57,870 nucleotides of DNA from Methylorubrum salsuginis (GCF_900114375.1 NZ_FOSV01000028.1:1-57870); one strand, 5' to 3'; shown: positions 1 through 9,087, counted from the first letter of the stretch. Notes: generated by a model not told the origin, from the letters alone. Made by a program: numbers and translations.

Positions 1-546
1 GCCGAGAACGCGCCATCGCTCCGGTTGCCCGGCCCGATCAGCCCCGTCTTCAGCGATAGTACCGCGGCGGTCCCGTTCACGCAGCGACCGCAGTCGCCGC
101 CGGGAAGTCCGCCCGAGCGGTCCGTGGCGTCTAGAGCCGGCGAACCGTCCTGTCAACCGTCGATCCGGCTGACACATCCGAGACACCGAGGACAGCGATC
201 GTCCGATCCAGTCGCCCGGATCAGCCGTGCCGCCAAAACAGTCCCGAAGACCTCAAGACCACCGTGCCACCCAGTGGGTGGGCCGCGGCGCCCCGTCGGT
301 GAGGTGCTTCTACGAGCCCCCAACCCCCACGTCAATCGAAAAATCCAGAAAAGTTCCCTGCATTCGATCACGGGCGGATCACGGCCGTGTGACGGCACGC
401 TCGCGCGCGGGTGTCGGCCGGTCGGGCCCGTCCGCCTCAATGTGGACATGCTGGCCCCGGACATCCCGAAGCCGAAGTCCAGGTCGCCGGTTCGCGGCAA
501 CTCTGGTAAGTCTCCTGCTCATCGAGACATCCGGTCCGAAGCGCCG
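1..546. other. Intergenic / no supportable gene
   Basis: The peptidase reading frame stays open back to position 25, but residues upstream of 547 are rich in Pro, Arg and Ser with no recognisable domain and look like non-coding sequence read through. No RNA gene or obvious promoter was recognised here. The left neighbour lies outside the window. Confidence 0.5.
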
Positions 547-2619
547 ATGCAGAGGAAGCCCGTGACGCGCGAGCGGCTGAAGATCGGAGGAGCGGCGGGA
601 GCGCAGAGGCGCCCGGCCAACCTGCCGCGGGGCGTCGAGCCGCCGCTCAACCTGCTCGGCGCGAATGCCCGCCAGATCGACCGCCGGGATGTCAACCTGC
701 GCTGGCTCTGCGCCAGTGCCCTGACCGGCATCACCGGGGCGCTGCTGATCGGCGCGGCGATCCACATCTCCCTGCAGGGCGACGTGTCGCTCGCCGCGAT
801 CTCCGACAAGCCGACTCTGATCGCCCGGCCGCAGCCCGCCGAGGAGGCGGGCGTGGCCCTCGCCCACAAGGGCGACCGGCTGGTGCGCAATCTGATGATC
901 GCCTCGGCCAAGCAGACCTTCCGCACGCCCGTGACCGTGCGGCTCGGTGATCGCGAGATCATCAAGGTCAAACCGTTCGTGCGGATCGCCTCGGCCCTGT
1001 CGATGCAGACCGGGGTGTTCGCCGCCGACGTGCCGCGCTTCGATCCGATGAAGTTCGTCTCCGACGAGCCGCAGGAGCGCGCGCCCGAACCGAGCGCGGC
1101 CGACGCGCCCGGCGCCGAAGTCACCGTGGTCAAGCGCGATCTCGCCGACATCGCCCTCGACGCCAACGCGCCCGCCCTCACCGACGAGGACGTGACGGCG
1201 CAGGTCGAGGAGGAGCGCCGTCTCACGGCGGAAGCCGGGCGACGTACCGCGCTCCCGCTGGCGCCGCAGATCATGCTGTCGCGCACGCTGCGCCAGGGCT
1301 CGGGCTTCCCGGGTTTCGACGAGAAGAAGCCGGAGGACGGCAGTCCGTTCAAGTCGATCGAGGTGCTGGTCGTCCCCGAGAACGTCACCAAGCTGGCCAA
1401 GGTCGAGTTGCGCTCCGGCGAGGCGCCGCTGGTGGAGGAGCGCGACCTCGCCTTGAAGCGCGGGGACACCGTCGAGGCGATGCTCAAGGCCACCGGCCAT
1501 GCCTCCGACGCGGCGATTGCCGGCATCGTCGCCGCGCTCGGCGGCAAGGCGAAGGTCTCGGGCCTCTCGGAAGGCCAGCAGTTCCGCGTTCAGGTCGCGC
1601 CGGGGCCGAAGCCCGGCGACGGACGACAGGTGACGCGCGTGGTGCTCTACGGCGAGAGCGGGGTGCAGGCGATCGCCGCGATCAACGACAAGGGCGCCTT
1701 CGTCCCCGTGGCGCCCCCGGTCGACGAGACCAAGGCCCGGACGCCGGCCGCGCAGGCGGAGGCGCAGGAGGGCGACGACGAGGAGGACGAGGGCACCGGC
1801 CCGCGGCTCTACCAGAGCCTCTACGAGACGGCCGCGCGCCACGACGTCCCGCGTGCGACCGTCGAGGATATCGTCCGGGTGTTCAGCTACGACATCGATT
1901 TCCAGCGCCGCATCTCGGCGGGCGACGGGCTCGACCTGTTCTACACCTACGACGAGGATGCCGGCCCCGCCGCGGCCGAGCGGCCGGAACTGCTCTACGC
2001 CGCGCTCAATCTCGGCGGCGAGTGGCGCAAGGTCTACCGGTTCCAGTCCCCCGACGACGGCTCGATCGATTATCTCGACGACCAGGGGCGGTCGTTGAAG
2101 AAGTTCCTGATCCGCAAGCCCATCGCCGACGGCATCATGCGCTCCGGCTTCGGCTACCGGCGCCATCCGATCCTCGGCTACGCCAAGCTCCATACCGGCG
2201 TCGATTGGGCCAACCCCATCGGCACGCCCATCGTCGCGGCGGGCAACGGCACGGTCATCAAGGCCGAGTGGGATTCGGGCTACGGCCGCCGGGTCGAGAT
2301 CCAGCACATCAACGGCTACGTCACCACCTACAACCACATGTCCCGCTTCGCCCGCGGCGTCACGGCGGGGGCGCGGGTGCGGCAGGGACAGGTGATCGGC
2401 TATGTCGGCTCGACCGGCCTCTCCACCGGCGCCCACCTGCACTACGAGGTCGTCATCAACGGCCACTTCGTCGATCCGATGAAGATCCGCGTGCCGCGCG
2501 GGCGCGAACTCGACGGGCGCCTGCTCGCCGAGTTCAAGCGCCAGCGCGACCAGATCGAGGCGACGATGCAGAAGTCGAAATCCGCCACCGCGATGGCGCA
2601 GCGCGACGCGATGCGCTGA
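547..2619 (+). CDS. M23 family metallopeptidase, membrane-anchored murein endopeptidase
   Basis: Predicted peptidoglycan DD-endopeptidase of about 690 residues acting in the periplasm. One hydrophobic segment near residues 53-73 (WLCASALTGITGALL) suggests an N-terminal membrane anchor. The middle carries a LysM/OapA-like region followed by the C-terminal LytM fold. The zinc ligands are visible: HxxxD in HTGVD (H549, D553) and HxH in HLHYE (H630, H632), so the enzyme is probably active rather than a degenerate activator. An in-frame GTG at 562 has the better ribosome binding site (AGAGGAA, 4 nt upstream) and could be the true start. It is monocistronic, with a repeat element downstream. Exact cleavage specificity cannot be read from the sequence. 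Confidence 0.88.
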   Translation: MQRKPVTRERLKIGGAAGAQRRPANLPRGVEPPLNLLGANARQIDRRDVNLRWLCASALTGITGALLIGAAIHISLQGDVSLAAISDKPTLIARPQPAEEAGVALAHKGDRLVRNLMIASAKQTFRTPVTVRLGDREIIKVKPFVRIASALSMQTGVFAADVPRFDPMKFVSDEPQERAPEPSAADAPGAEVTVVKRDLADIALDANAPALTDEDVTAQVEEERRLTAEAGRRTALPLAPQIMLSRTLRQGSGFPGFDEKKPEDGSPFKSIEVLVVPENVTKLAKVELRSGEAPLVEERDLALKRGDTVEAMLKATGHASDAAIAGIVAALGGKAKVSGLSEGQQFRVQVAPGPKPGDGRQVTRVVLYGESGVQAIAAINDKGAFVPVAPPVDETKARTPAAQAEAQEGDDEEDEGTGPRLYQSLYETAARHDVPRATVEDIVRVFSYDIDFQRRISAGDGLDLFYTYDEDAGPAAAERPELLYAALNLGGEWRKVYRFQSPDDGSIDYLDDQGRSLKKFLIRKPIADGIMRSGFGYRRHPILGYAKLHTGVDWANPIGTPIVAAGNGTVIKAEWDSGYGRRVEIQHINGYVTTYNHMSRFARGVTAGARVRQGQVIGYVGSTGLSTGAHLHYEVVINGHFVDPMKIRVPRGRELDGRLLAEFKRQRDQIEATMQKSKSATAMAQRDAMR

Positions 2620-2756
2620 AGTCCGGGCCTCTCAAGGGAGCAAGCCCTTCGGCGGGGCGCCGGGGGCCCGGCCTCCCCTCACCGGCTCTGGCCTGGACAC
2701 GCAAAGGGACATGTCTCCAGCCCTTTCGAGATCGGCAAACCCCTCCGGTCGAGAGA

Positions 2757-2802
2757 ACCGTCTTTTCCGAAAGCCGGTTCCCACCTTTCGGGAGGATGCT
2801 CT
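2757..2802 (-). repeat. Palindromic intergenic repeat, copy A
   Basis: Read on the minus strand this begins AGAGCATC and carries the CCCGAAAGGTGGGAACCGG core followed by TTTCGGAAAAG, matching three other copies in the window (about 15329, 18970 and 43871). The first bases overlap the TAG stop of the DUF167 gene. Family membership is seen directly by comparison. Resemblance to the widespread Rhizobiales repeat is from memory. Confidence 0.75.
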
Positions 2803-3085
2803 ATCCGGCGGTGATCCACGCCTCGATCCGGGCGGCGAGCGCCGCCGGATCGCCGGACAGGCGCAGGCGCTTGATGCGGGAGGTCTCGCCGGAGGCCAGC
2901 GCGACATCGCCTTGGCGCAGGCCGAGCTCCTTGGCCACGAAGGCAACGAGGGCCGCATTGGCCGCCCCCTCCACCGGCGGCGCCGCCACCCGTAAGGCCA
3001 GGACCGGCCGCCCGTCCGCCTCCACGCGCACGCCGTCGAGGGCGGCGCGGCCGGCCCGCGGTGTCAGGCGCACCGTGAGGATCAC
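2801..3085 (-). CDS. DUF167 (YggU/UPF0235) family protein
   Basis: A 94-residue protein with the family's characteristic stretches (LTVRLTPRAGR, VEGAANAALV and a basic IKRLRLSG segment). Members are small alpha/beta proteins of unknown function. The called start is GTG at 3085. Codons continue in frame upstream to about 3127 and encode a plausible family N terminus (AAWPYGLEAGG) but without an ATG, so the true start could be a rare codon further upstream. It sits directly downstream of the PilZ gene on the same strand, almost touching it, so the two may be cotranscribed. Confidence 0.85.
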   Translation of the reverse strand: MILTVRLTPRAGRAALDGVRVEADGRPVLALRVAAPPVEGAANAALVAFVAKELGLRQGDVALASGETSRIKRLRLSGDPAALAARIEAWITAG

Positions 3086-3129
3086 ACCGCCGGCCTCGAG
3101 TCCGTAGGGCCACGCCGCGCCGGAAGCGG

Positions 3130-3726
3130 TCAGAGCACGACCTCGGGGCTGAACGTCTCGCGGCTGAACGGCAGGCGGAACCGGGCGGCGAAGCCGGTCT
3201 CCGTCGGGCGCACGACGGCGGCGTAGCGCAGGCCGACGCGGACCACGGCGCCGACCGGCGGCGGGATGTCGGCGGGCGCCTCCAACTGGAGAGCGACGCC
3301 GGCCATCGACAGATCGACGATGCGGGCCGCCACGACCCGTCCGTCGGGAAGGCGGATCTGGGTCCGGTCGTTCACGGGAACGAGACGCGGCGCGGTGCGC
3401 TGCTCATCGGTGCGGGCCTCCTGCCACGCAATGCGCGCCAGGATGCGGGCCCGCCGCGCGGCGCCGACCTCGAGGCGGATGCGGAAGCGCGACGGCCGCA
3501 CGCGCTCGACGCGTCCGCGCAAAGCCCCGATGCCGTCGAGATAGCACACCACCCGCTCGCCCAGGCCCGGCTTGCCGGAGCAGGCGATCTCCGCGCCGTC
3601 GGCGTCGAGGTCACTGGCGAGGCAGGCATGTTCCGTGCCGTCCTCCAAGAGGCAGCGCCCCGGCACCGCCAGCACACTGACCGGGCGTGAGGCGGGAACC
3701 GCATTCCATGGCGATGGCTCCGCCAT
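3130..3726 (-). CDS. PilZ domain protein, paralogue 1
   Basis: A 198-residue protein ending in a PilZ domain. The c-di-GMP-binding signature is present: RxxxR in RTAPR (R110, R114) followed by DxSxxG in DLSMAG (D138, S140, G143), so nucleotide binding is plausible. The N-terminal half is a second beta-rich region that may be a degenerate PilZ/YcgR-like domain. Start chosen at ATG 3726 (MAEPSP), since the 22 residues upstream look non-coding. It is clearly paralogous to the gene at 18302-18889 (shared RFRLPFS.ETF end). The output process controlled is not evident from the neighbours. Confidence 0.85.
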   Translation of the reverse strand: MAEPSPWNAVPASRPVSVLAVPGRCLLEDGTEHACLASDLDADGAEIACSGKPGLGERVVCYLDGIGALRGRVERVRPSRFRIRLEVGAARRARILARIAWQEARTDEQRTAPRLVPVNDRTQIRLPDGRVVAARIVDLSMAGVALQLEAPADIPPPVGAVVRVGLRYAAVVRPTETGFAARFRLPFSRETFSPEVVL

Positions 3727-4047
3727 CTCTCGCTCCCGGGGATGAATCGATGCCGTACGGGATCGGGCGGACTGCCCCGAATCGACCGGCATGAATCGTT
3801 CGACCGTCCGAAGGTCGCTCAGCCGAGCTTAACACCCGATGATCGCACGCATCGCCCCGGACCGGACCTACATCCGCTCGCGGCTGTTCGGTTCGGTGAG
3901 GCTCGGCTGGATGACGACATCGGACCCTGCGCCGTCGAGCATCGATAGGCTTTCGATGGCGGCCGGACCGTTCTCGGCGCGCGATGAAGGCCGAGGCGAA
4001 GCCACGATTCCGATGGGACGTACGGTCTGATAGCGTGAGCCGGGCGT

Positions 4048-4530
4048 TCAGGGGGGCGGATCCAGATCCGCGGCGAGGCGGGCGCGGGCGCGGGCGACCC
4101 GGCTCTTGAGGGTGCCCACCGCCACGCCGCAGATCGCTGCGGCCTCGCCGTAGGTGAAGCGCTGCGCGCCCACGAGGAGCAATGCTTCGCGCTGGGCGTC
4201 GGGCAGCCGGCGCAGGGCGTCGCGAAAGGCCAGCGGCTCGGTGCGGGGGGCGTCCTGAAGGGCATCCCGCTCCGCTCGGCCGCGGCCTGAGGGGCGTTCG
4301 GCCTGGAACCGGCGGTGCAGGATCGCGAACAACCAGGGTATGACATCGACGCGGGCGGCGGCATCGGCGTCGCTCCAGGCACGTACGAGCGTATCCTGAA
4401 CGAGGTCGTCGCCGCGGGCGCCGTCGTCGGTCAGGGAATGGGCGAAGGCCCGCAGGGCCGGGATCGCCCCGAGCAGGCATGCCCGCAAATCGGGTTCGGC
4501 CGGCAATCCGGCAGGACGCATCGACGCCAT
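4048..4530 (-). CDS. RNA polymerase sigma factor, ECF subfamily
   Basis: A 160-residue two-domain sigma factor. Region 2 covers roughly residues 20-80 (LTDDGARGDDLVQDTLVRAW, then PWLFAILHRRF) and region 4 residues 105-150 (LRRLPDAQREALLLVG, then YGEAAAICGVAVGTLKSRVARAR). The start at 4530 has AGGAG about 8 nt upstream. There is no region 3, as expected for ECF. No anti-sigma gene was recognised next to it, so its signal is unknown. The shortness and PhyR/EcfG-like look are not enough to call it EcfG. Confidence 0.88.
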   Translation of the reverse strand: MASMRPAGLPAEPDLRACLLGAIPALRAFAHSLTDDGARGDDLVQDTLVRAWSDADAAARVDVIPWLFAILHRRFQAERPSGRGRAERDALQDAPRTEPLAFRDALRRLPDAQREALLLVGAQRFTYGEAAAICGVAVGTLKSRVARARARLAADLDPPP

Positions 4531-4791
4531 CGCGAGGCTCCTCCCCTGCGATCAGGTGGTCGGGCCGCATCGGCTCGTTCGGACGGACCGGTGCACCGTG
4601 GCGAGAGGCCGGGACGCCGCAAACTTCGGAACCGGCCGCCCCCATCCCGGTATGCGGGACGGGGCGGAATTAGGCCGGGCTGGTTGAATTCACTCTGAAA
4701 CGGGCATTCAGCCGAACGTCAGCGTCCGGAAACGTCCGGAAACATCGCCGGCTTGCGCGCCGGAAAGCGGGCTGGTAGCGAAACGGGCAGA

Positions 4792-4867
4792 GCCGGTTTA
4801 GCTCAGTTGGTAGAGCAACCGCCTTGTAAGCGGTAGGTCGCGAGTTCAAGTCCCGCAACCGGCACCA
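4792..4867 (+). tRNA. tRNA-Thr (anticodon TGT)
   Basis: A full cloverleaf is visible: acceptor GCCGGTT pairs with AACCGGC, the D-arm contains AGCTCAGTTGGTAGAGC, the anticodon stem ACCGC/GCGGT encloses loop CTTGTAA with anticodon TGT, and the T-arm carries GTTCAAGTC. CCA is encoded. A prophage remnant begins just downstream, so the tRNA may once have served as an integration site. Confidence 0.97.
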
Positions 4868-4880
4868 CTTTTTTCGACGG

Positions 4881-4911
4881 GAGTTGAAACAGGCGGTTTT
4901 CGTTTCAACTC
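4881..4911 (+). terminator. Inverted repeat downstream of tRNA-Thr
   Basis: A perfect 10-bp stem GAGTTGAAAC / GTTTCAACTC with an 11-nt loop lies 14 nt after the tRNA. There is no long T run after it, so it may be a processing or termination structure for the tRNA transcript. Confidence 0.45.
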
Positions 4912-4962
4912 GGCGACGGAATTGGCCCTTGGCGGCTCCCCTCTCGGGCGGCCTCCGAAACG

Positions 4963-4990
4963 AAAAAACGCCCCGGCCGAAGCCGGGGCG
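4963..4990 (-). terminator. Rho-independent terminator (minus strand)
   Basis: The stem CGCCCCGGC / GCCGGGGCG with a CGAA loop (4969-4990) is followed on the minus strand by a run of six T. It would end a leftward transcript carrying the small phage-like genes at 5097-5503. Confidence 0.8.
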
Positions 4991-5096
4991 CCAAGGTGAT
5001 TGAGGAGAAAGGTGAGGCGGGGCGTCAGCCAGCCACCTTAAGGTGGAAGAGTCTCGCGACCATACCGCCGAACGTCGTGATGATGCCCACCGCGGC

Positions 5097-5309
5097 TCAG
5101 CTCAGCGCCCTTTCGAGCTTGGTCACGCGATCCGCCAGGGCTGCGTCGGCCGCCACGATCTCGTTGCGGGACATGAACGGCTCGATGTCGCGGCGGTAGA
5201 CCACGCCGTCGAGTTTGCCCTCGATCACCTCGGTGCGCTTGGCCATGCCGGCCGTGCGCTCATCGATCCGGATCAGCAGCTCGCCGGCCGTCTCAGTGTC
5301 TTTGGTCAT
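5097..5309 (-). CDS. Small phage-like protein, 70 aa
   Basis: A 70-residue, charged, probably alpha-helical protein (heptad-like IRIDERTAG, KLDGVVYRR, LADRVTKLERAL). It resembles small coiled-coil proteins near phage tail or lysis genes, but no family could be named. It lies last in a leftward series (tail remnant, 43-aa ORF, this gene), just before a strong leftward terminator. That arrangement fits the end of a late prophage operon. Function unknown. Confidence 0.55.
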   Translation of the reverse strand: MTKDTETAGELLIRIDERTAGMAKRTEVIEGKLDGVVYRRDIEPFMSRNEIVAADAALADRVTKLERALS

Positions 5310-5371
5310 GGCGCGCCCCGATTCGGCCCCTCGGGATAAGGCGGCCGCCCGGTGACGGGCGGCCGACAGGG

Positions 5372-5503
5372 TTAATCGGAGGGCTTCTCGACCCCGCCGA
5401 GGATGCTGACGAGGGCTGCGCCGCCGCCGCTCACCAGGATCGTCACCTGCGCCGCAGTGTTCGGGTCGGCGATCAGCGCGCGCTGCATGGCAGCCACGTT
5501 CAT
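5372..5503 (-). CDS. Small hypothetical protein, 43 aa
   Basis: A 43-residue ORF starting at ATG 5503 with GTGAGGA upstream as ribosome binding site. It contains one hydrophobic segment (TILVSGGGAALVSILGG), compatible with a single membrane helix as in phage holin-like peptides. That role is only a guess. It lies between the tail-protein remnant and the 70-aa gene on the same strand. Confidence 0.5.
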   Translation of the reverse strand: MNVAAMQRALIADPNTAAQVTILVSGGGAALVSILGGVEKPSD

Positions 5504-5633
5504 GGTCGTCCTCACTATGTCAGGGGGGGGAGGAGGGCCGCGCGCAGGCGGCGGGCTTCGGGCGGGCCGCGGCGCCAGAGATGGTCGATCTGTAACGAGA
5601 CCCAGCCGAGGACGTGGGCGAGTGCCAGGGTGC

Positions 5634-6199
5634 TCAGGTGTCCGCCTGTATTGCCATTGGTGTCGTCGGCCGTGACGGCGGCTCCACCGTGGCGGCCGCA
5701 CCGATCTCAAGGGAGATCGGTGTCGCCAGCACGCTGATCTGGAACGTCAACTCACTACTGCCATCGGTCCCGCCCATCCCCCACCCGTTCGCACGCTGCC
5801 TGCCGCCCAGCGCCGTCCACAACCACCGCCGACGTCGAAGGTCACCTCTCGCGCCCAGGGCGGCTTGGTCCACGTGCTCGTGGCGGTGACGACATCGACC
5901 TGTGTGAGAGCGGCGAGGCTGCTGCCGCCATCCGCCCGCTGGGAATCGATCACGCTCCCATTGGCCGCCGCACGCACCTCCTCCAGTTCGGCCGACATGG
6001 CAGGCAGGATCGGCGGCACCCGGCCGACCGACTCTTCGATCGCACGCCTGGCGTTCTGTAGCGATGGGATGAGCCGATCGATCTGGTCGTGCAGGCCCGT
6101 CAAGCGCTGGCGCAGACGCTCGACCACGTCGCGGTGCCGCGGCCGATCTCTCGCGCGATTGAGACCTTCTCGATCGCGCGAGAGATCACTTGGAGGCAA
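5634..6199 (-). pseudogene. Phage tail-type protein with glycine-rich domain, frameshifted remnant
   Basis: Two overlapping minus-strand frames together resemble one protein. The first (from 6199) has a coiled-coil-like part (LRQRLTGLHDQIDRLIPSLQ) and then TSTWTKPPWAREVTFDVGGG, typical of the start of glycine-rich tail/receptor-binding domains. The continuation switches frame into SSELTFQISVLATPISLEIG. The glycine-rich stretch is interrupted, so the gene is probably dead. It precedes the small phage-like genes. No complete structural gene set remains, so this is a prophage scrap. Confidence 0.6.
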
Positions 6200-6600
6200 C
6201 GGATATACGCCCCCTCGTCACCGGGACGGCCCATCCGGCTTTGAGCCGGCCGCGGTCGCAGCCGCGAAACACCGGGCCTTCGGTGATGCCCGATGACTCG
6301 AACCAAGCATCGACCGCGGCCGGAACCTTGAGCTTGCTGTAGAGGACGGCGATCGTCTGGCCTTTGCCGGCTTGGTCCGTCTTCGACCGGCGCAGATGCA
6401 CCACCAGCCCGCGGCGATCGCGCTCGAGAATCGAGCACATCGAGACCGACCCGCTCGAAGCACCGTGGCGAGATCCCGGCTCCGCGCCTTGCTGACAACC
6501 TAGATGATTAGATCGACGGTGAGCTTCTGCTTCGTCGGCGCTCGCCCGAGCTTGTAGCGGATGCCGGGGATCTGGCGCACGTCTTCCCGCGCGGTCGTTC
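6195..6600 (-). pseudogene. Tyrosine recombinase (phage integrase) remnant
   Basis: Pieces of an integrase catalytic domain are visible in different minus-strand frames. They are IPGIRYKLGRAPTKQKL (6507-6576, ending at a stop) and then LVVHLRRSKTDQAGKG and GITEGPVFRG in another frame. The C-terminal R-H-R-H/W-Y motifs are missing. At least two frameshifts or stops separate the blocks, so it cannot encode an active recombinase. Its place between a tRNA gene with tail remnants and an inverted-repeat element supports a decayed prophage or integrative island. Confidence 0.65.
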
Positions 6601-7917
6601 AGGTCGTCGGCCGCAGATAAGCCCAACAGGCCGGGCAGTTGGAAGTGGTTGCGCAGCTTGTATGGTGCAACGCGGCGGCCTTCACCATTCTGCGCTTCTG
6701 CGATCGTTTCGCAAGCGCGGATCCGCGCCCGGTCGAAAGCGGAGCGCCTCCACTTCATGCGGTTGTCCTTGCAGAACGGCACCACCGAACCGCCGCCCCC
6801 GCTGCCGGTCGCCTTCTATCGGGCTTAGTGTCTCTCACAAAACTCCCCCTGCGCCGTCGCGCCCGGAGAGGACACCGGCTGTGAACGGGAGTTTTGTGAG
6901 GCACTCTTAGAACAGAAGCGCCCGCCGCTCGTCCGAGCCATCACCCAGCACCGTCCCGCGGAAGGCGATCATGTCGAAAGTTGCATCCTCGGGCCCGATC
7001 TCGCGGAGAGCGCGGCGATCCCACCGTCGATGGATGATGCAGGGGCCGCGGAACACCCGCCAATCCGAAAGACACCTGTCATTCCGGAGGCTGATGGAGT
7101 GGACGCACCGCATGCTCCGATCCGCACATGCAAGAGTTGAAGGGCTAGGCCACGGCGCCCTGGTGAACACTCTGACGGATCAGACAATCTCCAGCAAGGC
7201 CCCGGTCTTCGCCCACACGTCATCGAGCACGGATTGCGGCACCGTGTCGATAAGGGTCACGTTGCGCGCGCCAATCGATCGGCCGACCCTAGTTGCTCAA
7301 AACTCTACCATGAACATTCAAGCTCACAGGCAGGACCACTTCGTCAAGAAAGATAGGCGACTGGCCTGTAGCCGGACAGGTAAAGCATCGGCCTACTCTG
7401 CCGTTTTAGCCTATATCCGCGATGAAGAGTGCGCATCGCAGGCCCGATTTCTCAGCACCCTTCGCGGGAGGAAATTCTAGATGTATCAGATCGTCCTCAT
7501 CGGAAGTGAAGGCACCGGCGCCACCAGATTTTGAGCCGACCGAAGGCCGCAAATTGAGTTTCTTCATATAACCTTTCTTCATAAAACCTGAAGATTAAAT
7601 TTCAACGAGCGTATATCAGCCCTACAATCATATTTTAATCGACAAATTTTCTCGAAAATACGTCAACTTTGCCGCACTAACCTTTCCTGATGCCACATCC
7701 CGAACTTATCTGGATTAATATAACACAAATACTGTTATACCGACGGTAAATGAGATTTAATTACAATATTTTTAATATAAATTAGCTGACGCCGCCATAT
7801 AAATATATATATTACTTGGAAGGGAGACGGCGTATCGCCATAGTATATACGCGTAGCCCCCCCGGTTAGTTAAGGAGGAGGCGTAAGATCGCGATGGGGC
7901 GCCTACGGCTCGGTCCA
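6600..7917. other. Decayed accessory region including an AT-rich patch
   Basis: No intact gene is supported. A stretch on the minus strand ending at 7190 encodes a plausible C-terminal fragment (LIDTVPQSVLDDVWAKTG) with no usable start. From about 7545 to 7860 the sequence becomes strongly A+T-rich, with many runs of A and T, unlike the chromosome around it. This is consistent with acquired DNA and may include the regulatory or 3' region of the XRE gene. Confidence 0.5.
6834..6900. repeat. Inverted repeat pair, possible miniature IS remnant
   Basis: Two 14-bp perfect arms, CTCACAAAACTCCC (6834-6847) and its complement GGGAGTTTTGTGAG (6887-6900), are separated by 39 bp with no coding content. 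Bases outside the arms (AGTGTCT / GCACTCT) are also partly symmetrical. This resembles the two ends of a deleted insertion sequence or a MITE. It could also be a transcription terminator. Confidence 0.5.
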
Positions 7918-8343
7918 TCAGGGGCCGTTGTCTGGCTCGCCGCGTAGGGCTCGGCCCGCGATGACCGCCTGAAACAGCGCTTCCTTCACCCGCTCTCGAA
8001 CAGGCTCGCTCTCCTCGTCCGAGCGGAGATAGGCGCGCGTCAGTATCGCCTCCGCTAGCGCCACGGCGGATGGAACGTCGCTTGCCAACCTCATCAGGTC
8101 GTCCATGATCGCCTGCGGCACCCGCGCGATGGTACCGCACTCGGCAGCCAACCGGAGGGCCGCCCGCTCGGCAGCAAGTTGGTGGATCTTGCGAGCCTCG
8201 CTTCGGCCGTTTTCAAGATCGTTCCAGGCTTTCAGTGACAGACCCAACGCTGTCGCCATCTCGGCCTGCGTCAACTCGAGGTTTTTGCGGACCGCCATCA
8301 ATCGATCGCGGCGCTCCTGTGCAATATCCATTGTCGATCTCAC
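7918..8343 (-). CDS. XRE-family helix-turn-helix regulator
   Basis: A 141-residue protein with an N-terminal Cro/C1-type HTH at residues 10-45 (VRKNLELTQAEMATALGLSLKAWNDLENGRSE), then an all-alpha part of unknown role. The start is GTG 8343, or more likely ATG 8331 four codons later. It stands alone on the minus strand in the decayed region and is followed by AT-rich DNA. It may be an orphan antitoxin or phage repressor, since no cognate toxin was recognised nearby. Confidence 0.75.
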   Translation of the reverse strand: MRSTMDIAQERRDRLMAVRKNLELTQAEMATALGLSLKAWNDLENGRSEARKIHQLAAERAALRLAAECGTIARVPQAIMDDLMRLASDVPSAVALAEAILTRAYLRSDEESEPVRERVKEALFQAVIAGRALRGEPDNGP

Positions 8344-8831
8344 GAGCCGGCGCTACCTTCGATTTTAGGAACCGGGCGAGGTGGCCAGACCCCGCCCAGC
8401 CCCCAGGGTTACAAGAACAGGGCAACTGTGATGACCAGGACCCAACTCTTATACTAGAAAGGGATTGAGAGGTTGCGCACCTCTCCTGTGGACTTGTCCG
8501 GCGACCGCCGCCGGACAAGATAGATATAAGCACAAAAATTGCACCATTCGACATAAATATGGACTTTATTAATTTTCGGTCACTGTTTTTAAGACGGTCT
8601 TCCACCCGCCTACGGGCGCTTCTTTCCGGCTAACGGCTTAGATCCCTACAGCATCACCTTCCTCTACCGTCTCGCCCGCATGTGGGCGCGCGCCTGCAGC
8701 GAGGAGGCGCCGAGGGTGCATCGATCCCACCGGCCACGGCTCGGCACCACCAAAAACATAGTCCGAAAGTTGAATGGTATCTGTCGAGTCTATCCGATTT
8801 TTGGACTATATTAATTCCATCGCCGGGGGCG
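8344..8831. other. Intergenic region with two hairpins
   Basis: The region holds two stem-loops (8467-8485, GAGAGGT/ACCTCTC; 8493-8519, a 10-bp stem) and a short A+T-rich patch. A plus-strand stretch around 8640-8700 reads DPYSITFLYRLARMWARA but is soon interrupted and was not identified. No intact gene is seen. Confidence 0.45.
8493..8519. terminator. Stem-loop, probable terminator
   Basis: A perfect 10-bp stem CTTGTCCGGC / GCCGGACAAG with a 7-nt loop. It lies 8 nt after a second small hairpin (8467-8485). No clear T tract follows, so direction is uncertain. Confidence 0.45.
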
Positions 8832-9077
8832 CTGACGGGCAGGCTTCATCAGTTCGGCAAGGTGGTTATCACGGTCTACGGCAACGACCATCTGCCGCCG
8901 CACTTCCACGTCCTCTCGCCCGATGCCGAGGCCCTGGTCGAGATCGCCACGCTGGCAGTCCTGGCCGGTTCGCTGCCCAGCCGCATCGCGCGCGAAGCCC
9001 TGGCCTGGGCCGCCGCCAACATCGATCGCATCCGCGCCGAGTGGAACCGCATCAACCCTCGCTTCCCGATTGCCTGA
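8832..9077 (+). CDS. DUF4160 domain protein (start uncertain)
   Basis: The conserved part is plain: HQFGKVVITVYGNDHLPPHFHV is the hallmark of DUF4160, followed by EIATLAVLAGSLP and WNRINP. These proteins of about 80 residues are usually encoded just before a DUF2442 gene, as here, and are thought to be toxin-antitoxin-like pairs, though function is unproven. No ATG or GTG stands at the expected start. The only candidate is CTG at 8832 with a GGGGG sequence before it, or an upstream ATG at 8682 that would add an unrelated N terminus. The start may therefore be mutated. It is followed by DUF2442 after 10 nt. Confidence 0.7.
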   Translation: MTGRLHQFGKVVITVYGNDHLPPHFHVLSPDAEALVEIATLAVLAGSLPSRIAREALAWAAANIDRIRAEWNRINPRFPIA

Positions 9078-9087
9078 GGTCTCCGCC

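Noticed and set aside
379..2466. 695-codon open frame on the minus strand
   Set aside because: It is the antisense shadow of the M23 peptidase gene in GC-rich DNA. It has no domain and no ribosome binding site.
8640..8810. Coding-like fragment DPYSITFLYRLARMW
   Set aside because: It is interrupted soon after and no family was recognised. It is kept only as a note in the intergenic entry.
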